DNA of 64,000 nt. Source: Arthrobacter sp. 31Y (lineage in GTDB: Bacteria; Actinomycetota; Actinomycetes; Actinomycetales; Micrococcaceae). Positions 27,447-35,971 of this stretch are shown piece by piece. The notes beneath the pieces were generated by a model. That model worked only from the letters and a program-made list of their open reading frames with translations, ran no database searches and had not been told where the DNA came from. How positions within the stretch are numbered: the stretch's first letter is position 1; each line of letters begins with the position of its first letter. The stretch is from the NCBI RefSeq assembly GCF_000526335.1, contig NZ_JAFW01000001.1, forward strand, positions 806,001 to 870,000. Reading direction: 5' to 3'. The position numbers and the translations under genes are program-made.

Positions 27447-28118
27447 ATGACCCAGCCTGACACTCTCTCCTCCGCCCGCCTCTACCTGTGCACCGATGCC
27501 CGTAAACGGCAGGGCGATTTTGAAGACTTCGTGGACGCCGCTTTCGAGGGCGGCGTGGACATCATCCAACTCCGGGACAAGACACTGGAGGCTGCGGAGG
27601 AACTTGACATGCTGGCCGTGCTGCGGAGCGTCGCGCAACGGCACGGACGGCTTTGGGCCGTCAACGACCGGGCGGATGTTGCCAGTATTTCCGGGGCCCC
27701 CGTGTTCCACATCGGGCAAAAGGACCTGCCACTGACAGCTGCCCGAACCCTCTTGCCGAACGTCACCGGCATCGGTCTGTCCACCCACACACCGGAACAG
27801 ATTGACGCAGCCGTGGCCACCTCGCAAGGCCCCCTGGGACTGGATTACTTCTGCGTGGGTCCGGTCTGGGCTACACCCACCAAACCCGGCCGTGCTGCTG
27901 TTGGGCTGGGTTTGGTCACATATGCCGCAGAAGCGGAGAAGCGTGCCGGCGACGGGGTGAAACTTCCGTGGTTCGCCATTGGCGGCATCGACCACAGCAA
28001 CGTTGAACAGGTGGTAGCCGCGGGGGCCAGTCGCATCGTCGTCGTCCGCGCCATTACCGACGCAACGGACCCGACGGCGGCGGCGAAGTCGCTTCTGCAG
28101 GCGCTGGACACCGTCTAG
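27447..28118 (+). CDS. thiE: Thiamine-phosphate synthase
   Basis: 223-residue TIM-barrel enzyme joining HMP-PP and thiazole phosphate. Signature blocks are [42 protein letters not shown] and WFAIGGI. The ATG at 27447 begins the family-like part; an upstream in-frame ATG would lie within the riboswitch sequence. It diverges from thiO, so it is not under the riboswitch seen on the other strand. Confidence 0.95.
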   Translation: MTQPDTLSSARLYLCTDARKRQGDFEDFVDAAFEGGVDIIQLRDKTLEAAEELDMLAVLRSVAQRHGRLWAVNDRADVASISGAPVFHIGQKDLPLTAARTLLPNVTGIGLSTHTPEQIDAAVATSQGPLGLDYFCVGPVWATPTKPGRAAVGLGLVTYAAEAEKRAGDGVKLPWFAIGGIDHSNVEQVVAAGASRIVVVRAITDATDPTAAAKSLLQALDTV

Positions 28119-28119
28119 C

Positions 28120-28162
28120 GCCTGATGGCCCTGAGGCGGTGGGGCCTCTACGCCGTCAGGCC
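28120..28162. terminator. Hairpin between thiE and the ferritin-like gene
   Basis: GCCTGATGGC and GCCGTCAGGC pair with one wobble, with further pairing inside. It overlaps the last codons of the convergent ferritin-like gene. No long T-run; probable bidirectional terminator. Confidence 0.5.
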
Positions 28163-28831
28163 AAGGCCGGTCATCCGGCGTGCGTGCTTTCCGGCGAGTT
28201 CGGTAGTCAACGTTTTCACCGCGGCCCGCGCGTCCCCGCCATTTTTCAGCGCTGGGCCGAGCAGGGGGTGGTCCATGCCTACGCGCTGCGCCTGTGTCAG
28301 AGACTCTCCCACCAAGCGGCGGCCCCATAGTGCAAGGCGCGAGGCCAACCGCGGGTCATCGGCCAAGGCCCTCCTGAGCAGGACGCGAAGGACCTCAGTG
28401 GCTTGGTCCGGGGAAGCCACGCGCTCAACAAAATGTTGCGTTGTTGGGTCGAGGAACGTCGAGACAGCCTTGTAGAAGTCAGATGACACGGTGTCGATCA
28501 CATAGGCCTTCATGACGGACTCGAACCAATCCCCCGGCTTGGTGCGCTCGTGGAAATGATCGAAGGAACGCTGGAACGGCAGCATCGCATCTTCGGGGTC
28601 GACGCCCATCTCCTTCAACCGGTCGCTGAGCAGGGCGAAATTGCCGTAGGCGCCCACCGCGATCTTCGCCAGCACCGCCCTGTCATGGAGTGTAGGTGCA
28701 TAGCGTGAATCCAGTGAGAGCCGCCCAAAAGCGGACAACTCCCCATACGCCATGGCGCCCAGCAACTCCCCGGAGAGTTGACCGGTGGAGAGTTGCCCGG
28801 CAGAAGCTGCGGCGTCCGCGGAAATGCCCAT
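28148..28831 (-). CDS. Ferritin-like (MiaE-like) fold protein lacking ExxH motifs
   Basis: 227-residue all-helical protein similar to the actinobacterial ferritin-like fold family found next to the DEAD-box helicase in many genomes. It has GAMAYGELSAFGRL near residue 30 and RLALWGRRLVGESLTQAQRV near 170. No ExxH di-iron motif occurs anywhere; the segment where it is usually expected reads GAYGNFALL. Iron binding or oxidase activity is therefore doubtful. The ATG at 28831 is preceded by TAGGCT plus six bases. Function unknown. Confidence 0.7.
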   Translation of the reverse strand: MGISADAAASAGQLSTGQLSGELLGAMAYGELSAFGRLSLDSRYAPTLHDRAVLAKIAVGAYGNFALLSDRLKEMGVDPEDAMLPFQRSFDHFHERTKPGDWFESVMKAYVIDTVSSDFYKAVSTFLDPTTQHFVERVASPDQATEVLRVLLRRALADDPRLASRLALWGRRLVGESLTQAQRVGMDHPLLGPALKNGGDARAAVKTLTTELAGKHARRMTGLGLTA

Positions 28832-28837
28832 GGACCC

Positions 28838-28843
28838 AGCCTA
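28838..28843 (-). promoter_or_regulatory. -10 box (TAGGCT) for a leaderless ferritin-like transcript
   Basis: TAGGCT, six bases, then ATG at 28831 on the minus strand. GGAACC lies 17 bases upstream of the box, a poor sigma-70 -35 but close to an ECF-type -35; this may be chance. Confidence 0.5.
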
Positions 28844-28989
28844 TCCCTGGCTGGCCATCCGGTTCCCGGGGATTCCGTTCCTGCTTCCAGCTCCATTCCT
28901 ACTAGGCTGACTCGAAGTGAGTTGACTGCCCTCTTGCCCTGCATAGCGCATGTCCTCCTCCTCGCACCCACTTCACTGAAGGATTTTCA

Positions 28990-29937
28990 ATGAGTCACCC
29001 CAGTTACCCACCCGCGCCTCAAAACGACGCCGGGTCAGGAGTTCCGCAGGTCCCCGCCGCACCCTACGCTTATGGAGGCCAGTTCCAGGGTGGGGCACAG
29101 CAGGGTTACCAGCCCGGACCGGATTCCGGCCCCTACGGAACCCCGGTGGGAGCTCCGGCGAAGTCCTTCTTGACCACATGGATCCTGGCCCTGCTCCTGG
29201 GTAGCTTCGGTGTGGACCGCTTCTACCTGGGCAAGATCGGTACCGGAATCGCGAAGCTGCTCACAGCCGGCGGCTTCGGTATCTGGTCCATCGTTGACCT
29301 CATCATCACGCTGACGGGAAACGCCCGGGACAAGCAGGGCAGTCCGCTTGCGGGTTACCCGGAGAACAAGAAGAAGGCTTGGATCATCACCATCGTCGTC
29401 TGGTTCGCTGGCCTGATTGTCGGAATCGTGTCCACGGTGTTGTCGATGACCCTTGTTGCTGCTGCAGTCCAGGGTGCAAGCACAGCGGCCCCGGTTCTGC
29501 CATCGGCCTCCCAAGAGGCCCCGGTACCGTCGTCGGGCACTGCTTCTGATGCCGGCTCGTTCACCGTAACCATGTCCGAGGGAAACACCGTGAAGGTCAG
29601 CATCCTTAACTCCGGTTACACCACCGAAATTCCCGAGATGTCTTACATGAAACCGACCAAGGGAGGCTTCCTCCTCATGGAAGTTTCCTGGGAAGCCACG
29701 GCTGGAACCAGCTACGCGTCGCCCTCGAACTTCGAGGTCTTCGACGCGGACGGCACCAAGGGCGAGGCGATCTACTTGGAGGATGGTCTGGGAGGACTGT
29801 CTTCAGGGGATGTCGCCGCCGGAGCGATGCAGCGGGGAGTCATTGCCTTCGACATCAAGAACGGCCCCACCACTGTGGTCATCAACGATGACTTCGGCGA
29901 CAAGGCAGCTACTTTTACCCTGACCCCGGCAAACTAA
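28990..29937 (+). CDS. TM2-domain membrane protein with exported DUF4352-like domain
   Basis: 315-residue membrane protein. Residues 1-55 are a Pro/Gln/Gly/Tyr-rich cytoplasmic tail; a TM2 domain follows (about 58-110, with LLGSFGVDRFYLGKIG and GIWSIVDLI), then a third hydrophobic helix (about 130-155). A Ser/Pro/Ala linker leads to a beta-rich domain of about 120 residues resembling DUF4352 (VTMSEGNTVKVSI ... FDIKNG). Role unknown; such domains usually sit outside the membrane. AAGGA precedes the ATG, and a terminator lies 33 bases after the stop. Confidence 0.8.
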   Translation: MSHPSYPPAPQNDAGSGVPQVPAAPYAYGGQFQGGAQQGYQPGPDSGPYGTPVGAPAKSFLTTWILALLLGSFGVDRFYLGKIGTGIAKLLTAGGFGIWSIVDLIITLTGNARDKQGSPLAGYPENKKKAWIITIVVWFAGLIVGIVSTVLSMTLVAAAVQGASTAAPVLPSASQEAPVPSSGTASDAGSFTVTMSEGNTVKVSILNSGYTTEIPEMSYMKPTKGGFLLMEVSWEATAGTSYASPSNFEVFDADGTKGEAIYLEDGLGGLSSGDVAAGAMQRGVIAFDIKNGPTTVVINDDFGDKAATFTLTPAN

Positions 29938-29969
29938 ACAGCCGATCCGGTCAGTACCACTGCACGGAG

Positions 29970-30000
29970 AGCCCGTTGCCCTTTGGGGCAGCGGGCTTTT
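29970..30000 (+). terminator. Terminator after the TM2 gene
   Basis: AGCCCGTTGCCC pairs with GGGGCAGCGGGCT across a short loop, followed by TTTT. The next gene starts 49 bases later. Confidence 0.85.
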
Positions 30001-30035
30001 GCGTGGGCATCCGAGACTATCGCCCTCTTTCGGGC

Positions 30036-30041
30036 TACCCT
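30036..30041 (+). promoter_or_regulatory. -10 box (TACCCT) for a leaderless RNB gene transcript
   Basis: TACCCT followed by seven bases and GTG at 30049. No ribosome site precedes the GTG. Confidence 0.45.
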
Positions 30042-30048
30042 GATTTTC

Positions 30049-31545
30049 GTGTCACATCATCGGATAGCGCCCAACGTCGACGACTCGTCGGATCAGCTCG
30101 CCGCGGCGCTTGCCGCTCTCAGGACAGAGCTGGAACTCCCTGGCGAATACCCGGCAGAAGCTGTGGAAGAAGCACGGGAAGCCGTGGAGGACCTTGAGTT
30201 GCCGGGTCAGGACCTGCGGGACGTACCGTTTGTGACCATCGACCCGGCTACCTCCACGGACTTGGACCAGGCCCTGTTCATTGACCGTGCCGGCGACGGC
30301 TACAAGGTCCTCTACGCAATCGCCGATGTTCCGTCCTTCGTGACACCGGGTGGGGCCCTGGACAACGAAACCCGTCAACGCGGGCAGACCTTCTACGCAC
30401 CTGACGGGCGGATCCCGCTGCATCCGGAGGTCATCAGCGAGAACGCCGGCAGCCTTTTGGCCGATCAGGATTGCAGTGCATTCGTGTGGGACTTTGACCT
30501 TGACGCGGAAGCTGAAGTGTTGGCTGTCACCGTTGCACGCGCTGCCGTTCGAAGCAGGGCCAAGCTCAATTACAAGGGCGCTCAGCAGCAGATCGACGAC
30601 GATACGGCCCCGGCCGTACTTCAGCTCCTCAAAGAAGTGGGACTCAAACGCGTTGAACTGGAACGGCGGCGCGGCGGCGCAAGCCTCAACATGCCCGAAC
30701 AGGAAATCGTCCAAGCGACCGACGGCGGCGGATACAGGATCGCTGCTGCCCCGTCCCTCCCGGTTGAGGACTGGAACGCGCAGATCTCGCTCATGACCGG
30801 CATGGCCGCCGCGCAGATGATGCTCGACGGAAAAGTGGGCATCCTGCGCACCATGCCCGCACCCGATGACCGGTCACTGCTCCATTTCAAGCGCCAGACC
30901 TCCGCTCTGGGCAAGCCCTGGGACGGCCACGTCAGCTACGGCGAGTACCTGAGGACCCTGGACGCATCCGATCCCCAACAGCTGGCCATCTTGCACTCTG
31001 CCGGCATGTTGTTCCGGGGCGCCGGGTATACCCCCTTTGACGGTGAAGTGCCGGCCAACGTGATCCAAGCAGCCATCGGGGCTCCTTATGCACACACCAC
31101 AGCACCTTTGCGCCGCCTCATCGATCGCTTCGTCCTGGTGATCTGCGAGGCGCTCAGCAATAACCACGAGATCCCCCAGTGGGCGCGGGAGGCCCTCCCC
31201 TCATTGCCGGAGATCATGGCGTCCTCAGACCAATTGGCCGGACGCCTCGAACGTGCGGCGCTGGACACTGTGGAAGCAGCCCTCGTGGCCAACCACATTG
31301 GCCAGGAATTCGACGCTGTAGTCATTTCGGGGTCCAAACCCTCCAATGGAGCCGGCTCCAAAGCTACCAACGGCAACGGCAACGGCGGCAGCAACGGCAA
31401 CGGGCCTTTTGGCGTCATACAAATATCGGACCCTGCTGTAACAGCCCGGTGCGACGGAGAAATGGAGTCCGGAACCAAAGTCCGGGTGCGGTTGCTGAAA
31501 GCCGATATCGCCCGCCGGGAGATCAGGTTCGAGCTGCTGCCCTGA
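30049..31545 (+). CDS. RNB-domain ribonuclease (RNase II/R family)
   Basis: 498-residue 3'-5' exoribonuclease candidate. The RNB block begins near residue 60: FVTIDPATSTDLDQAL holds the Asp cluster that binds Mg2+, followed by YAIADVPSFV. It lacks the N-terminal cold-shock domains of RNase R, so it is a short RNB protein common in actinobacteria. A low-complexity Asn/Gly/Ser linker (about residues 430-455) separates the catalytic core from a C-terminal OB-like strand region. GTG at 30049 is chosen from the promoter position and the family-like start of the product. Confidence 0.85.
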   Translation: MSHHRIAPNVDDSSDQLAAALAALRTELELPGEYPAEAVEEAREAVEDLELPGQDLRDVPFVTIDPATSTDLDQALFIDRAGDGYKVLYAIADVPSFVTPGGALDNETRQRGQTFYAPDGRIPLHPEVISENAGSLLADQDCSAFVWDFDLDAEAEVLAVTVARAAVRSRAKLNYKGAQQQIDDDTAPAVLQLLKEVGLKRVELERRRGGASLNMPEQEIVQATDGGGYRIAAAPSLPVEDWNAQISLMTGMAAAQMMLDGKVGILRTMPAPDDRSLLHFKRQTSALGKPWDGHVSYGEYLRTLDASDPQQLAILHSAGMLFRGAGYTPFDGEVPANVIQAAIGAPYAHTTAPLRRLIDRFVLVICEALSNNHEIPQWAREALPSLPEIMASSDQLAGRLERAALDTVEAALVANHIGQEFDAVVISGSKPSNGAGSKATNGNGNGGSNGNGPFGVIQISDPAVTARCDGEMESGTKVRVRLLKADIARREIRFELLP

Positions 31546-31822
31546 CGCCGTTCATGCGGCGATCCGGGCTTTCCGGCCCCCAGAGGATAGACTGAGCTTG
31601 TAGTAATGGATGCCCGGTCGTTGATTCAGTTAATTTTTGAACTCAACAAGCCCGCCCCTACGCGATCTTGAGATGTACCAACTGGTCACCAGTGCCAGTA
31701 CTTAGATAGCCCGCGATCGGCTTCCACTGGACTTGCTTGCGCGCCCGTTCGTGCTCCGGTACGGCTCCGCCGCCGCCGTTGAGCATGCAGCGCCAATGCC
31801 CAAATGAATAAGGAAACTCCCT
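31546..31822 (+). other. 277-base leader region of the DEAD-box helicase gene
   Basis: No gene seen. The stretch 31618-31650 is AT-rich, and a 13-base palindrome centred near 31686 (ACTGGT-C-ACCAGT) is present. A long untranslated leader before a DEAD-box helicase would fit cold-shock type control, but no promoter can be fixed. Confidence 0.35.
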
Positions 31823-33535
31823 GTGAGTGAATTGCATACCCACGAAGTCCTGACGGACTCCACCGGAACCGAATCCATCGAACCCGAAGAAACGATCATC
31901 TCGGATGAGACGCCCCACGAGATCGAAGAGAAGTCGTTCGCTGACTTCAACGTCCGTGCGGACATCGTTGAGTCATTGGCTGACGCCGGAATCACGCACC
32001 CCTTCCCCATCCAGGCCATGACCCTGCCGGTCGCCTTGAGCGGCCACGACATCATTGGCCAGGCGAAAACGGGCACGGGAAAGACGCTCGGCTTCGGCAT
32101 TCCCGCCCTTCAGCGCGTTGCCGGCCGGGATGACGCAGGCTACGCAAAACTTGCCGTCCCGGGCGCCCCGCAGGCCCTGGTCATCGTGCCCACACGTGAG
32201 CTTGCCGTGCAGGTTGCCAACGATCTCCAGACCGCTTCACGCAAGCGCAATGCCCGCATCGCCACCATCTATGGCGGCCGCGCCTATGAGCCCCAGATTG
32301 ATGCCCTGCAAAAGGGTGTTGAAATCGTGGTGGGAACGCCCGGCCGGCTGATCGATCTCTACAAGCAGAAGCACCTGAGCCTCAAGAACGTCAAGATGGT
32401 CATCCTTGACGAAGCGGACGAAATGCTGGACCTCGGTTTCCTCCCTGACGTCGAGACGCTGATCGCAGGCACCCCCGCCGTTCGGCAGACGCTGCTCTTC
32501 TCGGCAACCATGCCCGGCCCGGTCATTGCCATGGCGCGTCGCTACATGACGCAGCCCACCCACATCCGGGCAGCTGATCCGAATGATGAAGGCCTCACCA
32601 AGCGCGACATCCGCCAGCTCATCTACCGTGCGCACAGCATGGACAAGACCGAGGTTGTGGCCCGCATCCTGCAGTCACGCGGACGTGGCCGGACCATCAT
32701 CTTCACCAAGACCAAGCGCACCGCAGCCAAGGTTGCCGAGGAACTCGTTGACCGCGGCTTCGCGGCCGCAGCCATTCACGGCGACCTCGGCCAGGGTGCC
32801 CGCGAGCAGGCGCTCCGCGCTTTCCGCAACAACAAGGTTGACGTCCTGGTGGCTACCGATGTCGCCGCCCGCGGCATCGACGTCGACGACGTCACCCACG
32901 TCATCAACTACCAGTGCGTGGAAGACGAAAAAATCTACCTGCACCGTGTTGGCCGTACCGGCCGCGCAGGCAACAAGGGCACTGCTGTCACCTTTGTTGA
33001 CTGGGACGACATGCCACGCTGGGGCCTGATCAACAAGGCCTTGGGTCTCAGCGTTCCCGAGCCCGTGGAAACCTACTCCTCCTCGCCGCACCTGTACTCC
33101 GATCTCGACATCCCCGAGGGCACCAAGGGCCGCCTGCCGCGCAACAAGCGCGTTCTGGCAGGCGTCGACGCCGAGGTCCTTGAGGATCTGGGCGAGACCG
33201 GAAAGAAGAACGCACGCTCTGGCGGTTCAGGCCGCGACGGCGGACGTGACAGCAAGCGTGACGGCGGACGCGATGGCGGCCGTGGCCGCTCCAGCCGGTC
33301 CGGTGACTCCGAGTCCAGTGAATCCAAGGGCGAGGGTGGCCGCAACCGTACGCGCCGCCGTCGTACTTCTGATGGTGAGGCAGCACCCGCTGCCGGCACC
33401 CCGGAAACCCGCACTGCCAGCGCCGACACAGCAGAGAAGCCGGCCCGCACGCGTCGGACCCGCACACGTCGCCGCAACGGCGAAGTGGTTTCCGGTGAGA
33501 CCGCAGCTGCCCAGTCCGGCAGCTCCGAGGCCTAA
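31823..33535 (+). CDS. DEAD-box ATP-dependent RNA helicase (RhlE-like)
   Basis: 570-residue SF2 RNA helicase. Walker A AKTGTGKT at 81-88, PTREL, TPGRL, DEAD at 196-199, SAT in LLFSATM, and HRVGRTGRAG near 375 are all intact. Residues from about 450 form a disordered, highly basic tail of Arg/Gly/Asp/Ser and RTRRRR blocks, as in RNA-remodelling helicases that act on structured RNA or ribosome precursors. GTG at 31823 has AAGGAA at the right distance. The homologue in M. tuberculosis is the Rv3211 RhlE-type helicase, also beside a ferritin-like gene. Confidence 0.92.
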   Translation: MSELHTHEVLTDSTGTESIEPEETIISDETPHEIEEKSFADFNVRADIVESLADAGITHPFPIQAMTLPVALSGHDIIGQAKTGTGKTLGFGIPALQRVAGRDDAGYAKLAVPGAPQALVIVPTRELAVQVANDLQTASRKRNARIATIYGGRAYEPQIDALQKGVEIVVGTPGRLIDLYKQKHLSLKNVKMVILDEADEMLDLGFLPDVETLIAGTPAVRQTLLFSATMPGPVIAMARRYMTQPTHIRAADPNDEGLTKRDIRQLIYRAHSMDKTEVVARILQSRGRGRTIIFTKTKRTAAKVAEELVDRGFAAAAIHGDLGQGAREQALRAFRNNKVDVLVATDVAARGIDVDDVTHVINYQCVEDEKIYLHRVGRTGRAGNKGTAVTFVDWDDMPRWGLINKALGLSVPEPVETYSSSPHLYSDLDIPEGTKGRLPRNKRVLAGVDAEVLEDLGETGKKNARSGGSGRDGGRDSKRDGGRDGGRGRSSRSGDSESSESKGEGGRNRTRRRRTSDGEAAPAAGTPETRTASADTAEKPARTRRTRTRRRNGEVVSGETAAAQSGSSEA

Positions 33536-33543
33536 AAACCTCA

Positions 33544-34458
33544 ATGACTGAATCTGTTTGGGCGCCGGACGGCGGCAACTTGGTGGTGCACGCGGACAAC
33601 GCGGAGTTCCTCCCTACGCTGCCGGACGGCGCCTTCACACTCATCTACGTGGACCCGCCCTTCAACACGGGCCGGGTCCAACGCCGCCAGGAAACCCGAA
33701 TGGTCCGCAATGCGGACGGCGACGGCGACCGCGTCGGCTTCAAGGGCCGTTCTTACGACACCATCAAGGGCGCCCTGCACAGCTACGACGACGCCTTCAG
33801 CGACTACTGGTCCTTCCTGGAGCCCAAGCTCGTGGAAGCCTGGCGGCTGCTGGCCGACGACGGCACCTTGTACCTGCACTTGGATTACCGGGAAGTCCAC
33901 TACGCCAAGGTGATGCTGGACTCGATCTTCGGCCGGGAATGCTTCCTCAACGAGATCATCTGGGCCTATGACTACGGCGCACGCGCCAAGAACCGCTGGC
34001 CCACCAAGCACGACAACATTCTGGTGTACGTCAAAAACCCCGCCAAGTATCACTTCAACAACGCCGAAGTGGACCGGGAACCCTACATGGCTCCCGGCCT
34101 GGTAACGCCCGCCAAGCGCGAGCTCGGCAAGCTGCCCACAGACGTCTGGTGGCACACCATTGTCTCGCCCACGGGCCGCGAAAAGACCGGCTACCCCACC
34201 CAAAAACCCGAAGGCCTGGTGCGCAGGATAGTCTCCGCCTCCAGCCGTGAGGGCGACTGGTGCCTTGATTTCTTCGCCGGCTCAGGGACCCTCGGTGCCG
34301 TTGCGGCCAAACTGGGCCGCAACTTCGTGTGCGTCGACCAGAACGAACAGGCCATCGACGTCATGCGGAAACGGCTTGGCGCCACGGCAGACTTCCGCAC
34401 GAGCGGGCCCCTGCCGGGCACGGGCCTGGATCAGGCAGCACCCTTCACGAAGGCCTGA
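33544..34458 (+). CDS. Solitary beta-class DNA methyltransferase (N6-A or N4-C)
   Basis: 304-residue amino-methyltransferase. The catalytic motif IV DPPF (37-40) precedes the target-recognition region and the SAM-binding motif I FFAGSGT (243-249), the order of the beta class that includes CcrM. A TQKPEGLV block precedes motif I. No restriction endonuclease or specificity gene lies nearby; neighbours are a helicase gene (8 bases upstream) and marC (28-base convergent overlap). It could therefore be a regulatory or epigenetic enzyme. Target sequence and whether N6-adenine or N4-cytosine is modified cannot be told from sequence. Confidence 0.88.
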   Translation: MTESVWAPDGGNLVVHADNAEFLPTLPDGAFTLIYVDPPFNTGRVQRRQETRMVRNADGDGDRVGFKGRSYDTIKGALHSYDDAFSDYWSFLEPKLVEAWRLLADDGTLYLHLDYREVHYAKVMLDSIFGRECFLNEIIWAYDYGARAKNRWPTKHDNILVYVKNPAKYHFNNAEVDREPYMAPGLVTPAKRELGKLPTDVWWHTIVSPTGREKTGYPTQKPEGLVRRIVSASSREGDWCLDFFAGSGTLGAVAAKLGRNFVCVDQNEQAIDVMRKRLGATADFRTSGPLPGTGLDQAAPFTKA

Positions 34459-35039
34459 ACGGCGTCCGCGATCATCTGAACGGCGATTGCTGACAGCAGC
34501 AGGCCGGCGATCCGGGTGACGAGCTCCACCCCGTTTTCACCGAGGACGCGCTGCACCACTCCCGCGAAACGCATCGCCAGGTACAGCGAGCCCAACACCA
34601 CGGCGATGCCGAGGCCCACCGCCAGGTATTCCGCAAGCTGGCTGGACTGCTGCACGAACACCATGACGGCAACGATCGCACCCGGCCCGGCCATGAGCGG
34701 GGTTCCCAGCGGCACGAACGCCACGTTCTTGTACTTGGCGGCATTCTCTTCGCCGCTGGTGGAACCAGTCAGCAGCTGCAGTGCGATGAGCACCAGGAGC
34801 AGCCCACCGGCACCCTGCAAGGCCGCCAATGAGATGTGCATGTAGTTCAGGATGGACTGCCCAAAGATCGCGAACACCACAATCACACCGGTGGCCACCA
34901 GAAGGGCTTGGAACGCTGAGCGGTTCCGGTCCTTGGCTGACATCTGCGCCGTCAAGGACATGAAAATCGGCACAGTGCCCGGCGGATCCATGATGACGAA
35001 GAGCGTGACGATCACGGAGGCCAGCAGCTGCAGATCCAT
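34431..35039 (-). CDS. MarC family integral membrane protein
   Basis: 202-residue protein with about six hydrophobic helices and the family start DLQLLASVIVTLFVIMDPPG, followed by APFVPLGTPLMAGPGAI-like blocks (FVPLGTPLMAGPGAIV). Transport function of MarC proteins is unclear despite the older drug-resistance name. Its ATG shares a base with the stop of the PHP gene (TGATG), so the two are coupled. Its end overlaps the methyltransferase gene tail to tail by 28 bases. Confidence 0.88.
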   Translation of the reverse strand: MDLQLLASVIVTLFVIMDPPGTVPIFMSLTAQMSAKDRNRSAFQALLVATGVIVVFAIFGQSILNYMHISLAALQGAGGLLLVLIALQLLTGSTSGEENAAKYKNVAFVPLGTPLMAGPGAIVAVMVFVQQSSQLAEYLAVGLGIAVVLGSLYLAMRFAGVVQRVLGENGVELVTRIAGLLLSAIAVQMIADAVQAFVKGAA

Positions 35040-35884
35040 CAGCGGATGACCGTGCTGCCCGTGGCGAGCTCCTCTATCCGGGACAAGACCTCGGGCGAGG
35101 TGGTGTTCTCGCCCAACAGATTGGGTTTGCCTGCCCCGTGGTAATCGGAAGATCCTGTCATGAGCAACCCGTGTTCGGCGGCCAGTCCACGGAGGAAAGT
35201 GCGGCCCTCCTCCGGGTTGTCCCTGTGTTCAACCTCAAGTCCCAACAGTCCGGCATCAATCATGTCCCGGTAGGTACGCTCCCCCACGATCCGTCCCCGC
35301 GAAGAAGCCACCGGGTGGGCGAAGACGGGAACGCCGCCGGCCGCGCGGACAAGCTCGACGGCGAAAGCCGGATTGGGCGCATAGTGCTGCACGAAGTACC
35401 GCGAGTGGGAGGTGAGGATGGAGGTGAAGGCCTCCGTCCGATCCGCCACCACGCCAGCGGCCACCAAAGCATCGGCGATGTGCGGGCGGCCCACCGTGGC
35501 GCCGGGGGCAACATGGTGGATCACGTCGTCCCAGGTCAACGGATAATCCTCGGACAGCAAAGTGACCATATGCTCGGCACGGGTAAGCCTTGCATCCTTG
35601 GACTTGGTGATTTCCTCCAGCAGGCCCGCATGGGAGGGGTCGTGGAGGTAGCTCAGCAAATGGACACTGATTCCCTGCTCCGTCCGGCAGGAGATCTCCA
35701 TTCCGGGGATGAACGCAATACCATGTTCCCGGGCGGCCGCGGCGGCAGGCTCCCAGCCATCTGTGGAATCGTGATCAGTCAAAGCCACGGCGTCAAGACC
35801 GGCCGAAACGGCTGAGATGATCACGCCGGCCGGTGTCTCGGTTCCGTCGGAAACATTTGAGTGCGCATGCAGGTCTATCCTCAC
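35039..35884 (-). CDS. PHP-domain phosphoesterase (YciV/TrpH-like)
   Basis: 281-residue metal-dependent phosphoesterase. The PHP motifs start with RIDLHAHSNVSDG (H6, H8), then ALTDHDST, and end with GSSDYHGAGK. Homologues include E. coli YciV/RNase AM, a 5'-3' exonuclease acting on small RNAs and 3',5'-bisphosphates, so a role in RNA or nucleotide turnover is likely. The start is GTG at 35884, preceded by TAGGCT and six bases. Confidence 0.85.
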   Translation of the reverse strand: MRIDLHAHSNVSDGTETPAGVIISAVSAGLDAVALTDHDSTDGWEPAAAAAREHGIAFIPGMEISCRTEQGISVHLLSYLHDPSHAGLLEEITKSKDARLTRAEHMVTLLSEDYPLTWDDVIHHVAPGATVGRPHIADALVAAGVVADRTEAFTSILTSHSRYFVQHYAPNPAFAVELVRAAGGVPVFAHPVASSRGRIVGERTYRDMIDAGLLGLEVEHRDNPEEGRTFLRGLAAEHGLLMTGSSDYHGAGKPNLLGENTTSPEVLSRIEELATGSTVIR

Positions 35885-35890
35885 TTTCCC

Positions 35891-35896
35891 AGCCTA
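35891..35896 (-). promoter_or_regulatory. -10 box (TAGGCT) for a leaderless PHP-marC transcript
   Basis: TAGGCT, six bases, then GTG at 35884 on the minus strand; identical hexamer and spacing to the ferritin-like and dapE genes. Confidence 0.5.
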
Positions 35897-35971
35897 TGGG
35901 ATGCAGGCCCGCTTGGAGTGTTGCGGCGTTGGCCTCCTCACGTAACTGGTGGGACGATGTAACGGTGAACG

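Noticed and set aside
31680..31692. Short palindrome ACTGGT-C-ACCAGT before the helicase gene as an operator
   Set aside because: Arms of 6 bp are expected by chance at this scale and no regulator gene is adjacent.
31658..31918. Possible small gene in the leader of the DEAD-box helicase gene
   Set aside because: On the minus strand it overlaps the helicase start, has no ribosome site and no similarity that I recognise.
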